This document shows positions 9,993 to 18,883 of a DNA stretch of 64,000 nt, piece by piece. The notes beneath the pieces are model-generated. The model saw only the letters and a program-made list of their open reading frames with translations, was not told the DNA's origin and ran no database searches. A program made the position numbers and the translations under genes. The stretch comes from Rhodanobacter sp. FDAARGOS 1247. GTDB lineage: Bacteria; Pseudomonadota; Gammaproteobacteria; Xanthomonadales; Rhodanobacteraceae. The stretch spans positions 310,001-374,000 of the forward strand of contig NZ_CP069535.1 of assembly GCF_016889805.1 (NCBI RefSeq). The letters are read 5' to 3'. Position 1 is the first letter of the stretch. Each line of letters starts with the position of its first letter.

Positions 9993-10493
9993 ATGACCTG
10001 GATGAAATTCGCCGACGCCCGCCGGCAGGAGTGGTTCTTGCAGCAGGAGGGGCTGTGGCTGCTATGCCAGCAATATGCGTACGCCCAGCTGCTGGACGAG
10101 CGGGCCCGCGTGGTGCCCGAGAAGACGCCCTGGTACTCGATCGGTCCGCATATCAGCAACGTCGAAATCGACTTCGCCAACTTCGATGCGGAGAAGACCC
10201 GGTGTGCCGAACAAGCCTACGACGGGCTTACCCGGGCGTCGCTGGAGGACGGGACGAGCGTCTTCAACCAGCTGATCCAGATGAAGGACGAGCTGGATCT
10301 GTACACCCGCAGGCTGGCCGCGAAGAAACACCGGGTGGCGCGGGACAACGCCAGCAGCATGGAGAGTCATGTCAATTTCTTCGGCGGCGCCGCCACCGTG
10401 GCCAGGTATGTGCGCGATGGTGCGGCGGCGGTCCTGCTGGTCACCGCTTCGGTGGCCACGGCTGGCACTGCTGCGGCGACAAACTCACCTTAG
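9993..10493 (+). CDS. Unknown protein, possibly truncated by a frameshift
   Basis: 166 residues preceded by a good ribosome site (AGGAGG, 9980-9985). The first ~120 residues are hydrophilic and helical. They are followed by a hydrophobic Ala/Val-rich segment (residues ~140-162) that ends abruptly at a TAG. Stopping inside or right after a membrane-like helix, with another open frame continuing to about 10629, suggests that the gene is the surviving front part of a longer one. I recognise no family. The neighbours are a small lipoprotein and a secreted unknown, all in AT-richer DNA than the flanks. Confidence 0.55.
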   Translation: MTWMKFADARRQEWFLQQEGLWLLCQQYAYAQLLDERARVVPEKTPWYSIGPHISNVEIDFANFDAEKTRCAEQAYDGLTRASLEDGTSVFNQLIQMKDELDLYTRRLAAKKHRVARDNASSMESHVNFFGGAATVARYVRDGAAAVLLVTASVATAGTAAATNSP

Positions 10494-10637
10494 TACTGCC
10501 GTTGAATCTGGTGGCGTTCGCTCTGGTTCGGGCGCGTGTAGCCCATTTGCAACTCTACTTGGCGGTGAAGTCGCGCAGGCAACCGCACCTGCGCCACCAC
10601 CCAGCTGGGGTATTGCACTTAAAAGTTGAATTCGCCC

Positions 10638-10919
10638 TCAGAACATTCCAGCCTCACTACAATCTGGGCCATTACCGCAAACAGCCCAGCGAACCCTTCC
10701 CTTCCTGTTTCCATCTGCGTGATCAATTTCGGCATCGAGTCGCCGGCACTCCAGTGTCGGCATAGTCCGTTGACTGCCGTCAACATGCTCAAGCCAATCA
10801 CCGGTGTAAGATTTTTCATCTTGGGCAACTACGCAATTGGAAAAGTCAGACTTTCCGCATCCGGGCAAGATAATGGTCAGCACCACTGCCGTACATGAAA
10901 CCCAATTCAATTTGAACAT
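10638..10919 (-). CDS. Small predicted lipoprotein of unknown function
   Basis: A 93-residue protein with a hydrophobic signal segment ending in ILPGC, which fits a lipobox with the cysteine as the lipidated residue. The start at 10919 has AAAGGAG a few bases upstream, so I preferred it to the longer frame beginning at 10979. Four further cysteines occur in the mature part. It lies alone on the minus strand in a low-GC pocket. The C-terminal third could be frame-shifted, because another frame stays open there; I cannot decide. Confidence 0.5.
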   Translation of the reverse strand: MFKLNWVSCTAVVLTIILPGCGKSDFSNCVVAQDEKSYTGDWLEHVDGSQRTMPTLECRRLDAEIDHADGNRKGRVRWAVCGNGPDCSEAGMF

Positions 10920-11276
10920 GCGCACTCCTTTAACGCTGGTGCAAATGTCGATGACAAGCTTTTGTTTCACTGAAGCCACTCCGACATTACAAACGGCGCA
11001 AGTTCATTTGCCGTGCTAAATACCGAATCATATTCAAGTTTACAATTTTCGTCCATGGCCCAAATGCGTTCCAATGAAATTTGCCCACCCCGGCCGCCCC
11101 GAATCCGCCCACCCTAAACATCCAATCCACGTCCACATCACATGAATGCCCTTTGCCGGATCATTCACGCCGTCAGAGGGTCGGCGCCGTCAGAGGGGCA
11201 TGTCTTGCTTTAACACGTCACGGGGTGTTGATTACCGGCCATCTTCTGCAATGCCCGGATGGTCATGCGGCAAAGC
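10920..11276. other. Gene-poor AT-richer intergenic stretch
   Basis: About 360 bp between the small lipoprotein and the terminator at 11277. It is AT-richer than the chromosome around it. I see no credible gene, tRNA or repeat here; short open frames have neither ribosome sites nor protein-like composition. Confidence 0.45.
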
Positions 11277-11299
11277 AAAGCCTAATGCTGAGGCTTTTT
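11277..11299 (-). terminator. Intrinsic terminator-like hairpin, probably bidirectional
   Basis: A 7 bp perfect stem AAAGCCT / AGGCTTT with a 7-base loop, followed by a short T run on the plus strand. It sits about 20 bp past the stop of the minus-strand gene ending at 11320, so it may end that transcript; the T run itself favours plus-strand termination. Confidence 0.5.
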
Positions 11300-11319
11300 C
11301 AGCAAAAATGTTTAGTAGT

Positions 11320-12012
11320 TCATGGATTTAATGCCACATGGTAAATTGTGTAAAAATGTTTCTCTGTACAAACTCCGTACAGCACCATAACCCCGAAATT
11401 TTTCGCCACAGAGTCAAGCGCTTGGTCAACGGTCAAATTGGTCATCGAGGCAGGGAGGTGAGGCGCACCCTCGATCGAATTTTCTCCCAGAGATATACGA
11501 AGAGGTGGGCCGTCCGGGTAAAAATGAAGCTTCCGCTCAACATCATCTACTTCCTTGTTGTCCATGATGCGCCATAAAGCGAGGCTTTCGGTATACCGCT
11601 GGGACTGGTCGAAGGTCAGGATGGCAAGTTTCGTTTTAAGAAGTGCAACGGGTGGTCGCCCTATTACGATTCTAATAATCCCATCCGGGCCATCTGAAAT
11701 ATCAATGTTGTCGTCATTCCGAAAAATATCCCGAACCGCGGAAATCGCGGTGCTGCTTCGAGATGGCGGCAGTACGCGAACATGCGGAAAAGAAACCGCG
11801 TAATAATCACCATATTTTTTACACGGCCCTAGGTAATAAATCCGAGCCACCCTTCCTGCAGATTTTAGGATGGGCTTGAGGTAGGCCAGCATGGCTTCCT
11901 GGTTCGCCTCATTTTCCGACCATGTTGTCCGTTGCCCTGACGGGGACGCTTCCAGATCATTGAATCCCGATCCCCACGTAATCAGGATAACTAAGAGCAT
12001 GGCCCATCGCAT
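11320..12012 (-). CDS. Unknown exported protein
   Basis: 230 residues with a hydrophobic N-terminus (MRWAMLLVILITWGSGF) that looks like a cleavable signal peptide, so the protein is probably periplasmic. An AGGAGGT ribosome site lies at 12017-12023, only four bases before the ATG. The mature part has no domain I recognise; two cysteines (near residues 83 and 218) could form a disulfide. Base composition is lower in GC than the housekeeping genes nearby, which fits acquired DNA. No functional partner is evident. Confidence 0.6.
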   Translation of the reverse strand: MRWAMLLVILITWGSGFNDLEASPSGQRTTWSENEANQEAMLAYLKPILKSAGRVARIYYLGPCKKYGDYYAVSFPHVRVLPPSRSSTAISAVRDIFRNDDNIDISDGPDGIIRIVIGRPPVALLKTKLAILTFDQSQRYTESLALWRIMDNKEVDDVERKLHFYPDGPPLRISLGENSIEGAPHLPASMTNLTVDQALDSVAKNFGVMVLYGVCTEKHFYTIYHVALNP

Positions 12013-12028
12013 ACCTACCTCCTAAATC

Positions 12029-12504
12029 TCAAGACGTCACTGTCGTCGTGGTGATAGTTGCCTGCCGGTTTTCATGGGTTACGGAATCAGAGGAGACGGA
12101 GGTAATTGAATCTCGATCCTTGATCTTGGTCGCCACGTGGGCGGCAGGCCGCCGCCCTTCCCGGCGTATTCTCCACCATGCATCGAAACTGCTCATCGCC
12201 ATCAGTGGATCACAGGCCAGCCCAGGATGCGTGTGCACGCTTGACCAGCGATAGTCTTGCGGGCTGGCAGCCATGGCAGCTCGAACGGGGTTGAGCTCGA
12301 TGTAACGCATTACGGTCAACAGATAGCGCTCGGTATCGACCAGGCAGGATTTGAAGCGACCTTGCCAGAGCGTGCCACAACGCGCGTAGCGGTAGTTGAA
12401 TGCCTGAACGTAATTCTGGCCGAAAAGTTGGCGCCTGGATTCACACCACGCTGAGTCACCTGCAACGGAATGCCGGGCAACTCAAGTCGTGGCAGGCGGG
12501 GCAT
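12029..12504 (-). pseudogene. Broken REP-associated tyrosine transposase (RAYT, IS200-like)
   Basis: The 5' end encodes a typical RAYT start (MPRLPRLELPG...VTQRG) in one frame up to about 12440. After that, the family's C-terminal half resumes in another frame: YRYARCGTLWQGRFKSC, then RYIELNPVRAAM and YRWSS. The central segment that should carry the HUH motif (the NHVHLL-type region) and the catalytic tyrosine region is missing. So an internal deletion of roughly 60-70 codons with a frameshift has destroyed the enzyme. RAYTs normally mobilise or process REP palindromes; this copy cannot be active. Confidence 0.8.
12092..12110 (+). repeat. Short RAYT-flanking repeat, left copy
   Basis: GGAGACGGAGGTAATTGAA. 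The same sequence with three substitutions lies inverted at 12601-12620, bracketing most of the transposase remnant. GGACGGAGG-type motifs of this sort are, as I recall, common beside RAYT genes. Confidence 0.5.
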
Positions 12505-12600
12505 TCTGAAACCTCGACCAACAAACCGGCCGCCAGCGTGAGGTTGTAGGCTGGCGCGGTCTGCCGACGGGCGCGCCGGTCATGGGCAGGCAGGAACCGT

Positions 12601-12620
12601 TTAATTACCTCCGCCCCCTT
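12601..12620 (-). repeat. Short RAYT-flanking repeat, right copy (inverted)
   Basis: Read on the minus strand it is AAGGGGGCGGAGGTAATTAA, matching the left copy at 12092-12110. The pair points inward and may mark the ends of the original RAYT unit. Confidence 0.5.
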
Positions 12621-12724
12621 AAATTCCCAGCTCGACCGTCCGCTGTCCAGCGACGACTACATCTGCCGCACCGTGATGCTGCCCGCCTCCTATACGCCGG
12701 GGCGATGAAGGTACCTGGCAGTGT

Positions 12725-13603
12725 TCAGCGTCGCCGCGAGCCGCGCAGCGAATCGATCGAGAACGTGGCTACCTCGCCGCCGGGCACGCGGCGCGGCTGG
12801 CCGGTCGGCGGGCCCCAGGCGTGCGCACTGACCACTTCCCAGGTGGCCGGGATGCGGCCGTCCACGCGCATCGTTTCGTAGGCGGCCAGCATGCGCTGGT
12901 AGCGCGCCTTGCCGGTGAGGCCGCGCGAGCGCGCGCGGTCGGCGTTGGTGGCGCCCAGGCCTTGCAGTTCTTCCAGCAGCTTGCGCGGTTCGCTGTAGGT
13001 GAGGGTGTAGCGGAACACGTCGAGCACGGGATCGCGCAGGCCGGCGGTGAGCATCGCGTCGCCGACGTCGTGCATGTCGAGGAAGCGCGCCACGTGCGGC
13101 TGCTGGTCGGCTTCGGCCCAGGCCGCGCGCAGTTCCTTCAGGGTATCCGGGCCGAAGCTGGAGAACGCCATGAAGCCGCCGGGCTTCAGCACGCGCATGC
13201 ATTCGCCGAACAGCGCGGGCAGGTCGTCGACCCACTGGAAGCACAGGTTGGAATACAGCACGTCGACGCTGTGGTCGGCCAGCGGCAGTTGGGTGGCCTC
13301 GGCGCAGACGCGGCGGAACGGCTTCAGCCAGCTGCTGTGCTGCTTCGCGGCGCGCAGCATCGGCAGCGCCAGGTCGATCGCGATCACCTCGGCCTTGGGA
13401 TATTTCTGCTTCAGCAGGGCGGTGCCGCGACCGGTGCCGGCGCCGACGTCGACTACCCGCGCAGGCGTTTCCAGATAGAAGTCCAGACGTTCCAGCAGCG
13501 CCGCCTGCACCTCGCGCTGCAGCGCGTCGTGCTGTTCGTAGCTGCTGGCGGCGTGGCCGAAGTTGCGGCGCACGCGGTGTTGATCGAGGTGGAAATCGCT
13601 CAT
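12725..13603 (-). CDS. bioC: Malonyl-ACP O-methyltransferase BioC
   Basis: A 292-residue class I SAM methyltransferase. It methylates malonyl-ACP so that fatty acid synthesis can build the pimeloyl chain of biotin. The SAM-binding motif VVDVGAGTGRGT is at about residues 49-60, followed by the acidic IAIDLALPML motif and, near residue 120, the BioC-like NLCFQWVDDL. Its start overlaps the stop of bioH by ATGA (4 bp), so the two are translationally coupled. It is the last gene of the minus-strand biotin block; bioH undoes the methyl ester once the chain is complete. Confidence 0.92.
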   Translation of the reverse strand: MSDFHLDQHRVRRNFGHAASSYEQHDALQREVQAALLERLDFYLETPARVVDVGAGTGRGTALLKQKYPKAEVIAIDLALPMLRAAKQHSSWLKPFRRVCAEATQLPLADHSVDVLYSNLCFQWVDDLPALFGECMRVLKPGGFMAFSSFGPDTLKELRAAWAEADQQPHVARFLDMHDVGDAMLTAGLRDPVLDVFRYTLTYSEPRKLLEELQGLGATNADRARSRGLTGKARYQRMLAAYETMRVDGRIPATWEVVSAHAWGPPTGQPRRVPGGEVATFSIDSLRGSRRR

Positions 13604-14385
13604 CGAACCTGCTCAGGGGAAGAAGGAGCCAGCAGCGGCTGCAGTGCCTGCACCACCGCGTCGGCGTGACGGAAGAACGGCGCGTGGCCGGCCTGCTGGA
13701 TCTCGGTGTAGCTGCCGCCGCACTGGCTGGCTGACCACGCCATCGCCTGCGGCGGCACCAGCCGGTCGCGGCGGCCGCTGATCCACGCGCTGCGCACGCC
13801 GAGGTCGGGCAGGGCGGCGCGGCGGTCGCTGGTTTCCAGGATGCGGATGCCTTCCTGCAGCACGCGCAGGTCGGGTTCGCCCCGGGCGAACACCAGTTCG
13901 CGCAGGTGGCGCAGTTCGGCGCGCGGGTCGGTGCTGCCCATCGCCTCCAGCGCCAGGAAGCGCTCGAGCGTGGCGTGGTAGTCGGTTTCCAGGTCGCTGG
14001 CCAGCTGATGCACCAGCTTGTCGTCGCTGCCGTGCGGCCAGCCTGCGTCGCGCACAAACTTCGGCGTGGCGCACAGCATGGCCAGGCCGCGCACCTGCCG
14101 CGGCAGCTCCAGCGCCGCGGTCAGCGCGATGAGGCCGCCCAGCGACCAGCCCAGCCAGATCGCCGGCGGCGTGAGTTTCGCGATTGCCTCGGCGCAGGCA
14201 CGCGGTTCCAGCGGCAGGCCGCAGTCGCGCGAATGACCGTGGCCGGGCAGGTCGACCACATGCATCGTGCATTGAGCTTCCAGAGCCTCGACCAGCGGTT
14301 CCAGTACGCCGCCGTGCATCGCCCAGCCGTGCAGCAGCACCAGTTGCACGGGGCCGTGACCGCGATGGTCGATGTACAGGCTCAT
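13600..14385 (-). CDS. bioH: Pimeloyl-ACP methyl ester carboxylesterase BioH
   Basis: A 261-residue alpha/beta hydrolase that removes the methyl group from pimeloyl-ACP methyl ester in biotin synthesis. The HGW oxyanion region is near residue 19, the nucleophile elbow GWSLGG near 80, and the catalytic His lies in QAGHAPF near 235. The start overlaps the stop of trhO by 4 bp, and its own stop overlaps bioC by 4 bp, so it sits in the middle of a coupled run. Keeping bioH next to bioC, rather than distant as in E. coli, is usual in this bacterial group. Confidence 0.92.
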   Translation of the reverse strand: MSLYIDHRGHGPVQLVLLHGWAMHGGVLEPLVEALEAQCTMHVVDLPGHGHSRDCGLPLEPRACAEAIAKLTPPAIWLGWSLGGLIALTAALELPRQVRGLAMLCATPKFVRDAGWPHGSDDKLVHQLASDLETDYHATLERFLALEAMGSTDPRAELRHLRELVFARGEPDLRVLQEGIRILETSDRRAALPDLGVRSAWISGRRDRLVPPQAMAWSASQCGGSYTEIQQAGHAPFFRHADAVVQALQPLLAPSSPEQVR

Positions 14386-15377
14386 ACCCCGCCCTCATGA
14401 AGCATCGCGCTTGTTGCGTTCGCCCCTTCTCCTCCTCGGGCGACCCTTGGGGAGTCCCCTTGCGGGTGAGAAGGTTGGGATGAGGGGCGGGTGCTCGCTG
14501 GGAAGTCCATCGAAGCCGGCTCTGAATCAGCTCCTTCCTCGGCGTGGCCCCTCACCCCAACCCTCTCCCCGCGGGGGAGAGGGACTGGTACGCGCTTCGA
14601 ATCAGCCTTTTCCTCAGCGTGTTCCCTCTCGTCAATCGCGGGGAGAGGAGGCGAAGGCAGGAGCGCTTTATCCACGGCCACCCGTCCGTCGAACACGAAG
14701 CAGTCGCCCTGCCAGTGCGTGCCGTCGGTCTGTTCGAGGTATTTCAGGATGCCGCCTTCGAGCTGGTAGACGTGCTGCAGGCCCAGGTCCTGCATGTGCA
14801 GTACGGCCTTCTCGCAACGGATGCCGCCGGTGCAGTACGAGACGATGGTCTTGCCTTCGTAGCGCGCGCGGTCGGTGGCGATGGCGGCGGGGAATTCGGT
14901 GAAGCTGGCGATGCGGTAGTCGATGGCTTGCGGGAATTTGCCGAGGTCGGTCTCGTAGTCGTTGCGGGTGTCGAGCAGCACCAGTTCGCGGCCGTCGTCG
15001 TCGTGGCCCTGGTCGAGCCAGCGCTGCAGCGTGGGCGCATCGACCGCCGGCGCGCGACCGCCTTCGGGGCGGATCGTGGGCAGGCGCATGGTGATGATCT
15101 CGCGCTTGATGCGCACGCGCAGGCGGCCGAACGGCACCTCGGCGGACAGCGATTCCTTCGGCGCGATATCGGCGAAGCGGAAATCGTCGTGCAGGCTGGC
15201 CATGAAGCCGTCGATCTGCGCGCGGCTGCCGGCGAGGAACAGGTTGATGCCTTCGGGCGCCAGCAGGATCGTGCCCTTCAGCGCCAGCGCCTCGCAGCAC
15301 GCGAACAGCCGCTCGCGCAGCGCGGGCAGGTCGTCCAGGCTGATGAACTTGTAGGCGGAGATGTTGACGATCGACAT
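14382..15377 (-). CDS. trhO: tRNA uridine(34) hydroxylase TrhO (YceA), with repeat-derived C-terminus
   Basis: 331 residues. The rhodanese-like core carries [11 protein letters not shown] with the active cysteine near residue 182, and the N-terminal domain is typical of the YceA/UPF0176 family. These enzymes hydroxylate U34 of some tRNAs to 5-hydroxyuridine. The recognisable core ends near residue 238 (VAVDKALL). The last ~93 residues are translated palindromic repeats ([12 protein letters not shown] and relatives) and appear to have replaced or extended the native C-terminus. The frame nevertheless still ends in the 4 bp overlap with bioH. It has no direct role in biotin synthesis although it sits in the biotin block. 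Confidence 0.85.
   Translation of the reverse strand: MSIVNISAYKFISLDDLPALRERLFACCEALALKGTILLAPEGINLFLAGSRAQIDGFMASLHDDFRFADIAPKESLSAEVPFGRLRVRIKREIITMRLPTIRPEGGRAPAVDAPTLQRWLDQGHDDDGRELVLLDTRNDYETDLGKFPQAIDYRIASFTEFPAAIATDRARYEGKTIVSYCTGGIRCEKAVLHMQDLGLQHVYQLEGGILKYLEQTDGTHWQGDCFVFDGRVAVDKALLPSPPLPAIDEREHAEEKADSKRVPVPLPRGERVGVRGHAEEGADSEPASMDFPASTRPSSQPSHPQGDSPRVARGGEGANATSAMLHEGGV
14408..14662 (-). repeat. Cluster of palindromic repeats inside the trhO 3' end
   Basis: Three members of the window's GC-rich repeat family lie here: about 14422-14490, 14549-14586 (CTCTCCCCGCGGGGGAGAGG core) and 14620-14660. All are read in frame as the C-terminus of TrhO. Confidence 0.75.
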
Positions 15378-15405
15378 GCGGGGGAATCGGCGGAGCAGGC
15401 GGCGA

Positions 15406-16617
15406 TTATACGGGGTCGCCGCCGGCTGCCCGGGGTGCGGCAGGCAGACGCAGCGTTTCCAGCGCGGCCAGCAGCCGGTCGACGTGGGCCTCCTCGTGCG
15501 CCGCGGACAGCGTGATGCGCAGTCGCGCCTGGCCCGCGGGCACGGTCGGCGGACGGATCGCGGTGACCAGCAGGCCTTGCCGCTCCAGCGTTTGTGCCGC
15601 GGCCAGTGCGGCGTCGGCGCCGCCCAGCAGCAGCGGCTGGATCGCGCTGGGCGAGGCCGCCAGCGGCATGCCGAGTTCGGCGGCGCCGTGGCGGAAGCGG
15701 GCGATCAACAACAAGAGTTTCTCGCGTCGCCAGGCTTCCTTCTGCGCCAGTTGCACCGCTTCCAGCGCGGCGGCGGCCAGCGCCGGCGGCATCGCGGTGG
15801 TGTAGATGTACGGTCGCGCGAACTGGACCAGCCCCTCGATCAGCGCGGCCGAGCCGGCCACGAAGGCGCCGCTGCAGCCGAGCGCCTTGCCCAGCGTGGC
15901 CATCAGCAGCGGCACCTCGTGCTGGCCCAGGTTCGCGGCGCCGAGGCTGCCGGAGCCGTCGTCGCCCAGCACGCCGAAGCCGTGCGCATCGTCGACCAGC
16001 AGGGTGGCCTGCTCGCGCGTGCACAGCTGGGCCAGCTCGCGCAGCGGCGCGACGTCGCCATCCATGCTGAACACGCCATCGGTGGCGAGCAGGGCGGCCG
16101 CGGTCGGGTGGGCGGCAAGTTGCCGCGCCGCGGCGTCCACGTCGGCGTGAGGATAGCGCTGCAGCTCGGCGCCGCTGAGTTTCGCGCCATCGAGCAGGCA
16201 GGCATGGTTGAGCTTGTCCTGCACGCAGACATCGCCGCGTGCGAGCAGCGCCTGCAGCACGCCAAGGTTGGCCATGTAGCCGGTGGAGAACAGCAGCGCG
16301 CGTTCGCGTCCGGTCCAGGCCGCCAGCGCTTCCTCCAGCTCGGCGTGTTCGCGGCGATGCCCGCAGATCAGGTGCGCCGAGGTGCTGCCGACGCCTTCCT
16401 CGCGGGCGGCGCGGTTGAGCGCGGCGATCAGCTGTGGGTGTTGTGCGAGGCCGAGGTAGTCGTTGCTGCAGAACGACAGCAGGCGCCGGCCGCCGATTTC
16501 CAGCCACGGGCCGTCGGCGCGGTCGATGGTGCGCAGGCGGCGGCGCAGGTTGGCGCTTTCGCGTTCGGCCGTCTGGACGGCCAGTCGGTGCAGGAGGTCA
16601 GGGCGGGGCATGGTCAT
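15406..16617 (-). CDS. bioF: 8-amino-7-oxononanoate synthase BioF
   Basis: A 403-residue PLP-dependent alpha-oxoamine synthase that condenses pimeloyl-ACP with alanine. Clear family marks are NDYLGL near residue 52, the DDAHGFG aspartate near 213, the PLP lysine in TLGKALG near 244, and the C-terminal [12 protein letters not shown] chose the ATG at 16617 ([11 protein letters not shown]); a second ATG at 16611 is equally possible and the longer frame upstream is translated repeat. It is separated from bioB by a repeat-filled gap and ends 28 bp before trhO. Confidence 0.92.
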   Translation of the reverse strand: MTMPRPDLLHRLAVQTAERESANLRRRLRTIDRADGPWLEIGGRRLLSFCSNDYLGLAQHPQLIAALNRAAREEGVGSTSAHLICGHRREHAELEEALAAWTGRERALLFSTGYMANLGVLQALLARGDVCVQDKLNHACLLDGAKLSGAELQRYPHADVDAAARQLAAHPTAAALLATDGVFSMDGDVAPLRELAQLCTREQATLLVDDAHGFGVLGDDGSGSLGAANLGQHEVPLLMATLGKALGCSGAFVAGSAALIEGLVQFARPYIYTTAMPPALAAAALEAVQLAQKEAWRREKLLLLIARFRHGAAELGMPLAASPSAIQPLLLGGADAALAAAQTLERQGLLVTAIRPPTVPAGQARLRITLSAAHEEAHVDRLLAALETLRLPAAPRAAGGDPV

Positions 16618-16635
16618 TGTTCGGCGCAGGTTGAA

Positions 16636-16768
16636 GAGCACCCCCTCCCAACCTCCCCCTGCGATGCAGGGGGAGGACCCAAGCCGGTGCCGCACGCTGT
16701 GCTCCCTCCCCTGCTTGCCCCAAAGGGACTTCCTCCGGTCGCAGGGGAGGGTTGGGGTGGGGTGCTCT
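16636..16768. repeat. Two palindromic repeats between bioB and bioF
   Basis: One copy around 16638-16680 (CCTCCCCCTGC GAT GCAGGGGGAGG) and one around 16704-16767 (CTCCCTCCCCTGC ... GCAGGGGAGGGTTGGGG). These are members of the same family as those in trhO, leuB and hsdM. They may form hairpins in the bioB-bioF transcript. Confidence 0.75.
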
Positions 16769-17805
16769 CAGGCCGCCGCACTGCAGCCACAGCCCTGCCC
16801 GCAGCTGGCGCCTTCGCCGATGTCCGCATGCACGGTGCCCGCACTCTCGACCACCTCCATCGGATGCAGGTCGAGCCGGCGGAACAGCGCGCGATCGGCT
16901 TCCACGTCCGGGTTGCCGGTGGTCAGCAGCTTCTCGCCGTAGAAGATCGAGCCGGCACCGGCGAAGAAGCACAGCGCCTGCACCGCGTCGTCCATCTGCT
17001 GGCGGCCGGCGGACAGGCGCACGATGGACAGCGGCATCAGGATGCGCGCCACCGCGATCGCCCGCACGAACTCGAACGGATCGAGCGGCTCGGCATCGCC
17101 CAGCGGCGTGCCGGGCACGGGCACCAGCTGGTTGATCGGCACCGATTGCGGATGCTCGGGCAGGTTCGCCAGCGCCTGCAGCAGGCCGGCGCGCTGTTCG
17201 CGCGTCTCGCCCATGCCGACGATGCCGCCGCAGCAGGTCTTCAGGCCGGCGTCGCGCACCTGCTCCAGGGTGACCAGGCGGTCCTGGTATTCGCGGGTGT
17301 GGATGATCTCGCCGTAGAACTCCGGCGCGGTGTCGATGTTGTGGTTGTAGTAGTCGAGGCCGGCGTCCTTGAGCTGCTGCGCGTGGCCGTCGCCGAGCAG
17401 GCCCAGGGTGGCGCAGGTTTCCAGGCCCAGGTCCTTCACCGCGCGCACGATCGCGGCGACCTTGGGGATGTCGCGATCCTTCGGGCCGCGCCAGGCGGCA
17501 CCCATGCAGAAGCGGCTGGCGCCGGCGGCCCTGGCGGCGCGGGCGCGTTCCAGCACGTCGTCGACGTCCATCAGTTTCTGCGCGGCGACGCCGGTGTCGT
17601 AGCGCGCCGCCTGCGGGCAGTACGCGCAGTCCTCGGGGCAGCCGCCGGTCTTGATCGACAGCAGGGTCGACACCTGCACCGCGTTCGGGTCGTGATGTTC
17701 GCGATGCACCGTGTGGGCGCGATGCAGCAGTTCGTTGAACGGCAGCGCGAACAGCGCGGACACCTCGGCGCGGCTCCAGTCGTGACGGAGAACGGTTTCG
17801 GCCAT
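16768..17805 (-). CDS. bioB: Biotin synthase BioB
   Basis: A 345-residue radical-SAM enzyme that inserts sulfur into dethiobiotin. The 4Fe-4S SAM-cluster motif CPEDCAYC is near residue 54, [12 protein letters not shown] near 150, and Cys pairs for the second cluster follow ([15 protein letters not shown]). The C-terminus is Cys-rich (CGQGCGC). ATG 17805 ([10 protein letters not shown]) was chosen over 17865, whose extra residues look non-coding. It heads the biotin block and is transcribed away from the TM2-like gene at 17954, so the 148 bp gap holds its promoter. Confidence 0.95.
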   Translation of the reverse strand: MAETVLRHDWSRAEVSALFALPFNELLHRAHTVHREHHDPNAVQVSTLLSIKTGGCPEDCAYCPQAARYDTGVAAQKLMDVDDVLERARAARAAGASRFCMGAAWRGPKDRDIPKVAAIVRAVKDLGLETCATLGLLGDGHAQQLKDAGLDYYNHNIDTAPEFYGEIIHTREYQDRLVTLEQVRDAGLKTCCGGIVGMGETREQRAGLLQALANLPEHPQSVPINQLVPVPGTPLGDAEPLDPFEFVRAIAVARILMPLSIVRLSAGRQQMDDAVQALCFFAGAGSIFYGEKLLTTGNPDVEADRALFRRLDLHPMEVVESAGTVHADIGEGASCGQGCGCSAAA

Positions 17806-17953
17806 GGAATACCACTCGCTGAGGAACAAGCGCGAGAGTGTGGGAGCCGCCCCGAGGCGTGTCAACCGAACGATATTAAGTGAAGTTGACGAGACTTGGG
17901 CGCTCCGCTCCCGCTACCATCGCGCCTTCGCGATACCAACTGGGGGCGGTCGG

Positions 17954-18160
17954 ATGAGTGAAGGGCAAGGCAGTACGGGCAACGTGCTCGCGGCGATCTG
18001 CAGTTTTTTCATCCCCGGCCTGGGCCAGCTGGTGCAGGGGCGCCTGCTCAAGGCGATCATCATGTTCGTGCTGGCGGCGGTGTTGTGGATCGTGCTGCTG
18101 GGCTGGCTGATCCATCTGTGGTCGATCCTCGACGCAGCACTGTACAAGCCCGCGCGCTGA
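17954..18160 (+). CDS. Small membrane protein, TM2/DUF5683-like
   Basis: 68 residues with two hydrophobic helices (about 8-28 and 33-55) separated by a short turn, and a Pro-Gly-Leu-Gly-Gln motif in the first. This resembles small inner-membrane proteins of the TM2 or DUF5683 kind, whose function is unknown. The start at ATG 17954 follows GGGGGCGG. It ends 8 bp before comF and probably shares its transcript. Confidence 0.65.
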   Translation: MSEGQGSTGNVLAAICSFFIPGLGQLVQGRLLKAIIMFVLAAVLWIVLLGWLIHLWSILDAALYKPAR

Positions 18161-18168
18161 TCCCCCGG

Positions 18169-18876
18169 ATGAACTTCCTGGCCACGCCGTGGCGAACCCT
18201 GCAGCGTTTCGTGCTGCCCCTGCGTTGCCTGCTGTGCAACGCCCGCGGCGAGCACGACATCGATCTGTGCAAGGCCTGCGCCGCCGAATTGCCCCGCAAC
18301 GGAAGTTGCTGCGCGCGCTGCGCACTGCCGCTGGCCACGCCGGCGGCATTGTGCGGCGAATGCCAGCGCAGCCAGCCACCATGGGACAGCGCGTGGGCAC
18401 CCTTCCGCTACGGCTGGCCGCTTGATCGACTGGAATCGCGCTACAAGTTTTCTTCCGATCTCGCCGCCGGCCGCGTGCTGTCGATGCTGTGGCAGCGCGA
18501 ACCGCAACCGCCCCGGTTGCCCCAGCTGCTGTTGACGGTGCCCCTGCATCGCAGCCGCCTGCGTCGGCGCGGCTACAACCAGGCGCTGGAGCTGGCCCGG
18601 CCGCTGGCCAGCAAGCTTGGCGTGCCGCTGTCGCACGACGCCCTGCTGCGCCGTCGCTCCACCACCGCGCAGACCGAACTCGACGCCGTCGCCCGTCGCC
18701 GCAACGTGCACGGCGCATTCGCGCTGCGCGAAGGCGTCACCCTGCCTGCGCACGTGGCGATCCTCGACGACGTGATGACCACCGGCGCCACCCTGGCCGA
18801 ATGCACCCGCGTGCTGCGCCGCGCCGGCGTGCGGCAGGTCGACGTGTGGGCGCTGGCGCGGGCCGGCAACCGCTAA
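18169..18876 (+). CDS. comF: ComF family phosphoribosyltransferase-like protein
   Basis: 235 residues. The N-terminus has a zinc-finger-like set of cysteines (CLLCNA, CKAC, CCARC, CGEC). The C-terminal half is a type I PRTase fold with the PRPP-binding loop ILDDVMTTGATL near residue 205. ComF proteins are needed for natural DNA uptake in several bacteria, apparently helping single-stranded DNA enter the cytoplasm; some homologues are known only as GntX in gluconate or nucleobase contexts. Position next to bioB is common among Xanthomonadales. Confidence 0.85.
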   Translation: MNFLATPWRTLQRFVLPLRCLLCNARGEHDIDLCKACAAELPRNGSCCARCALPLATPAALCGECQRSQPPWDSAWAPFRYGWPLDRLESRYKFSSDLAAGRVLSMLWQREPQPPRLPQLLLTVPLHRSRLRRRGYNQALELARPLASKLGVPLSHDALLRRRSTTAQTELDAVARRRNVHGAFALREGVTLPAHVAILDDVMTTGATLAECTRVLRRAGVRQVDVWALARAGNR

Positions 18877-18883
18877 GAGCGGA

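Noticed and set aside
10031..10765. 244-codon frame overlapping the unknown gene at 9993
   Set aside because: Out of frame with the well-started gene, compositionally a shadow in its first half, and without ribosome site.
15361..17883. 840-codon plus-strand frame opposite bioF and bioB
   Set aside because: Shadow of two unambiguous biotin genes; His/Gln/Ala-rich composition typical of antisense GC-rich DNA.
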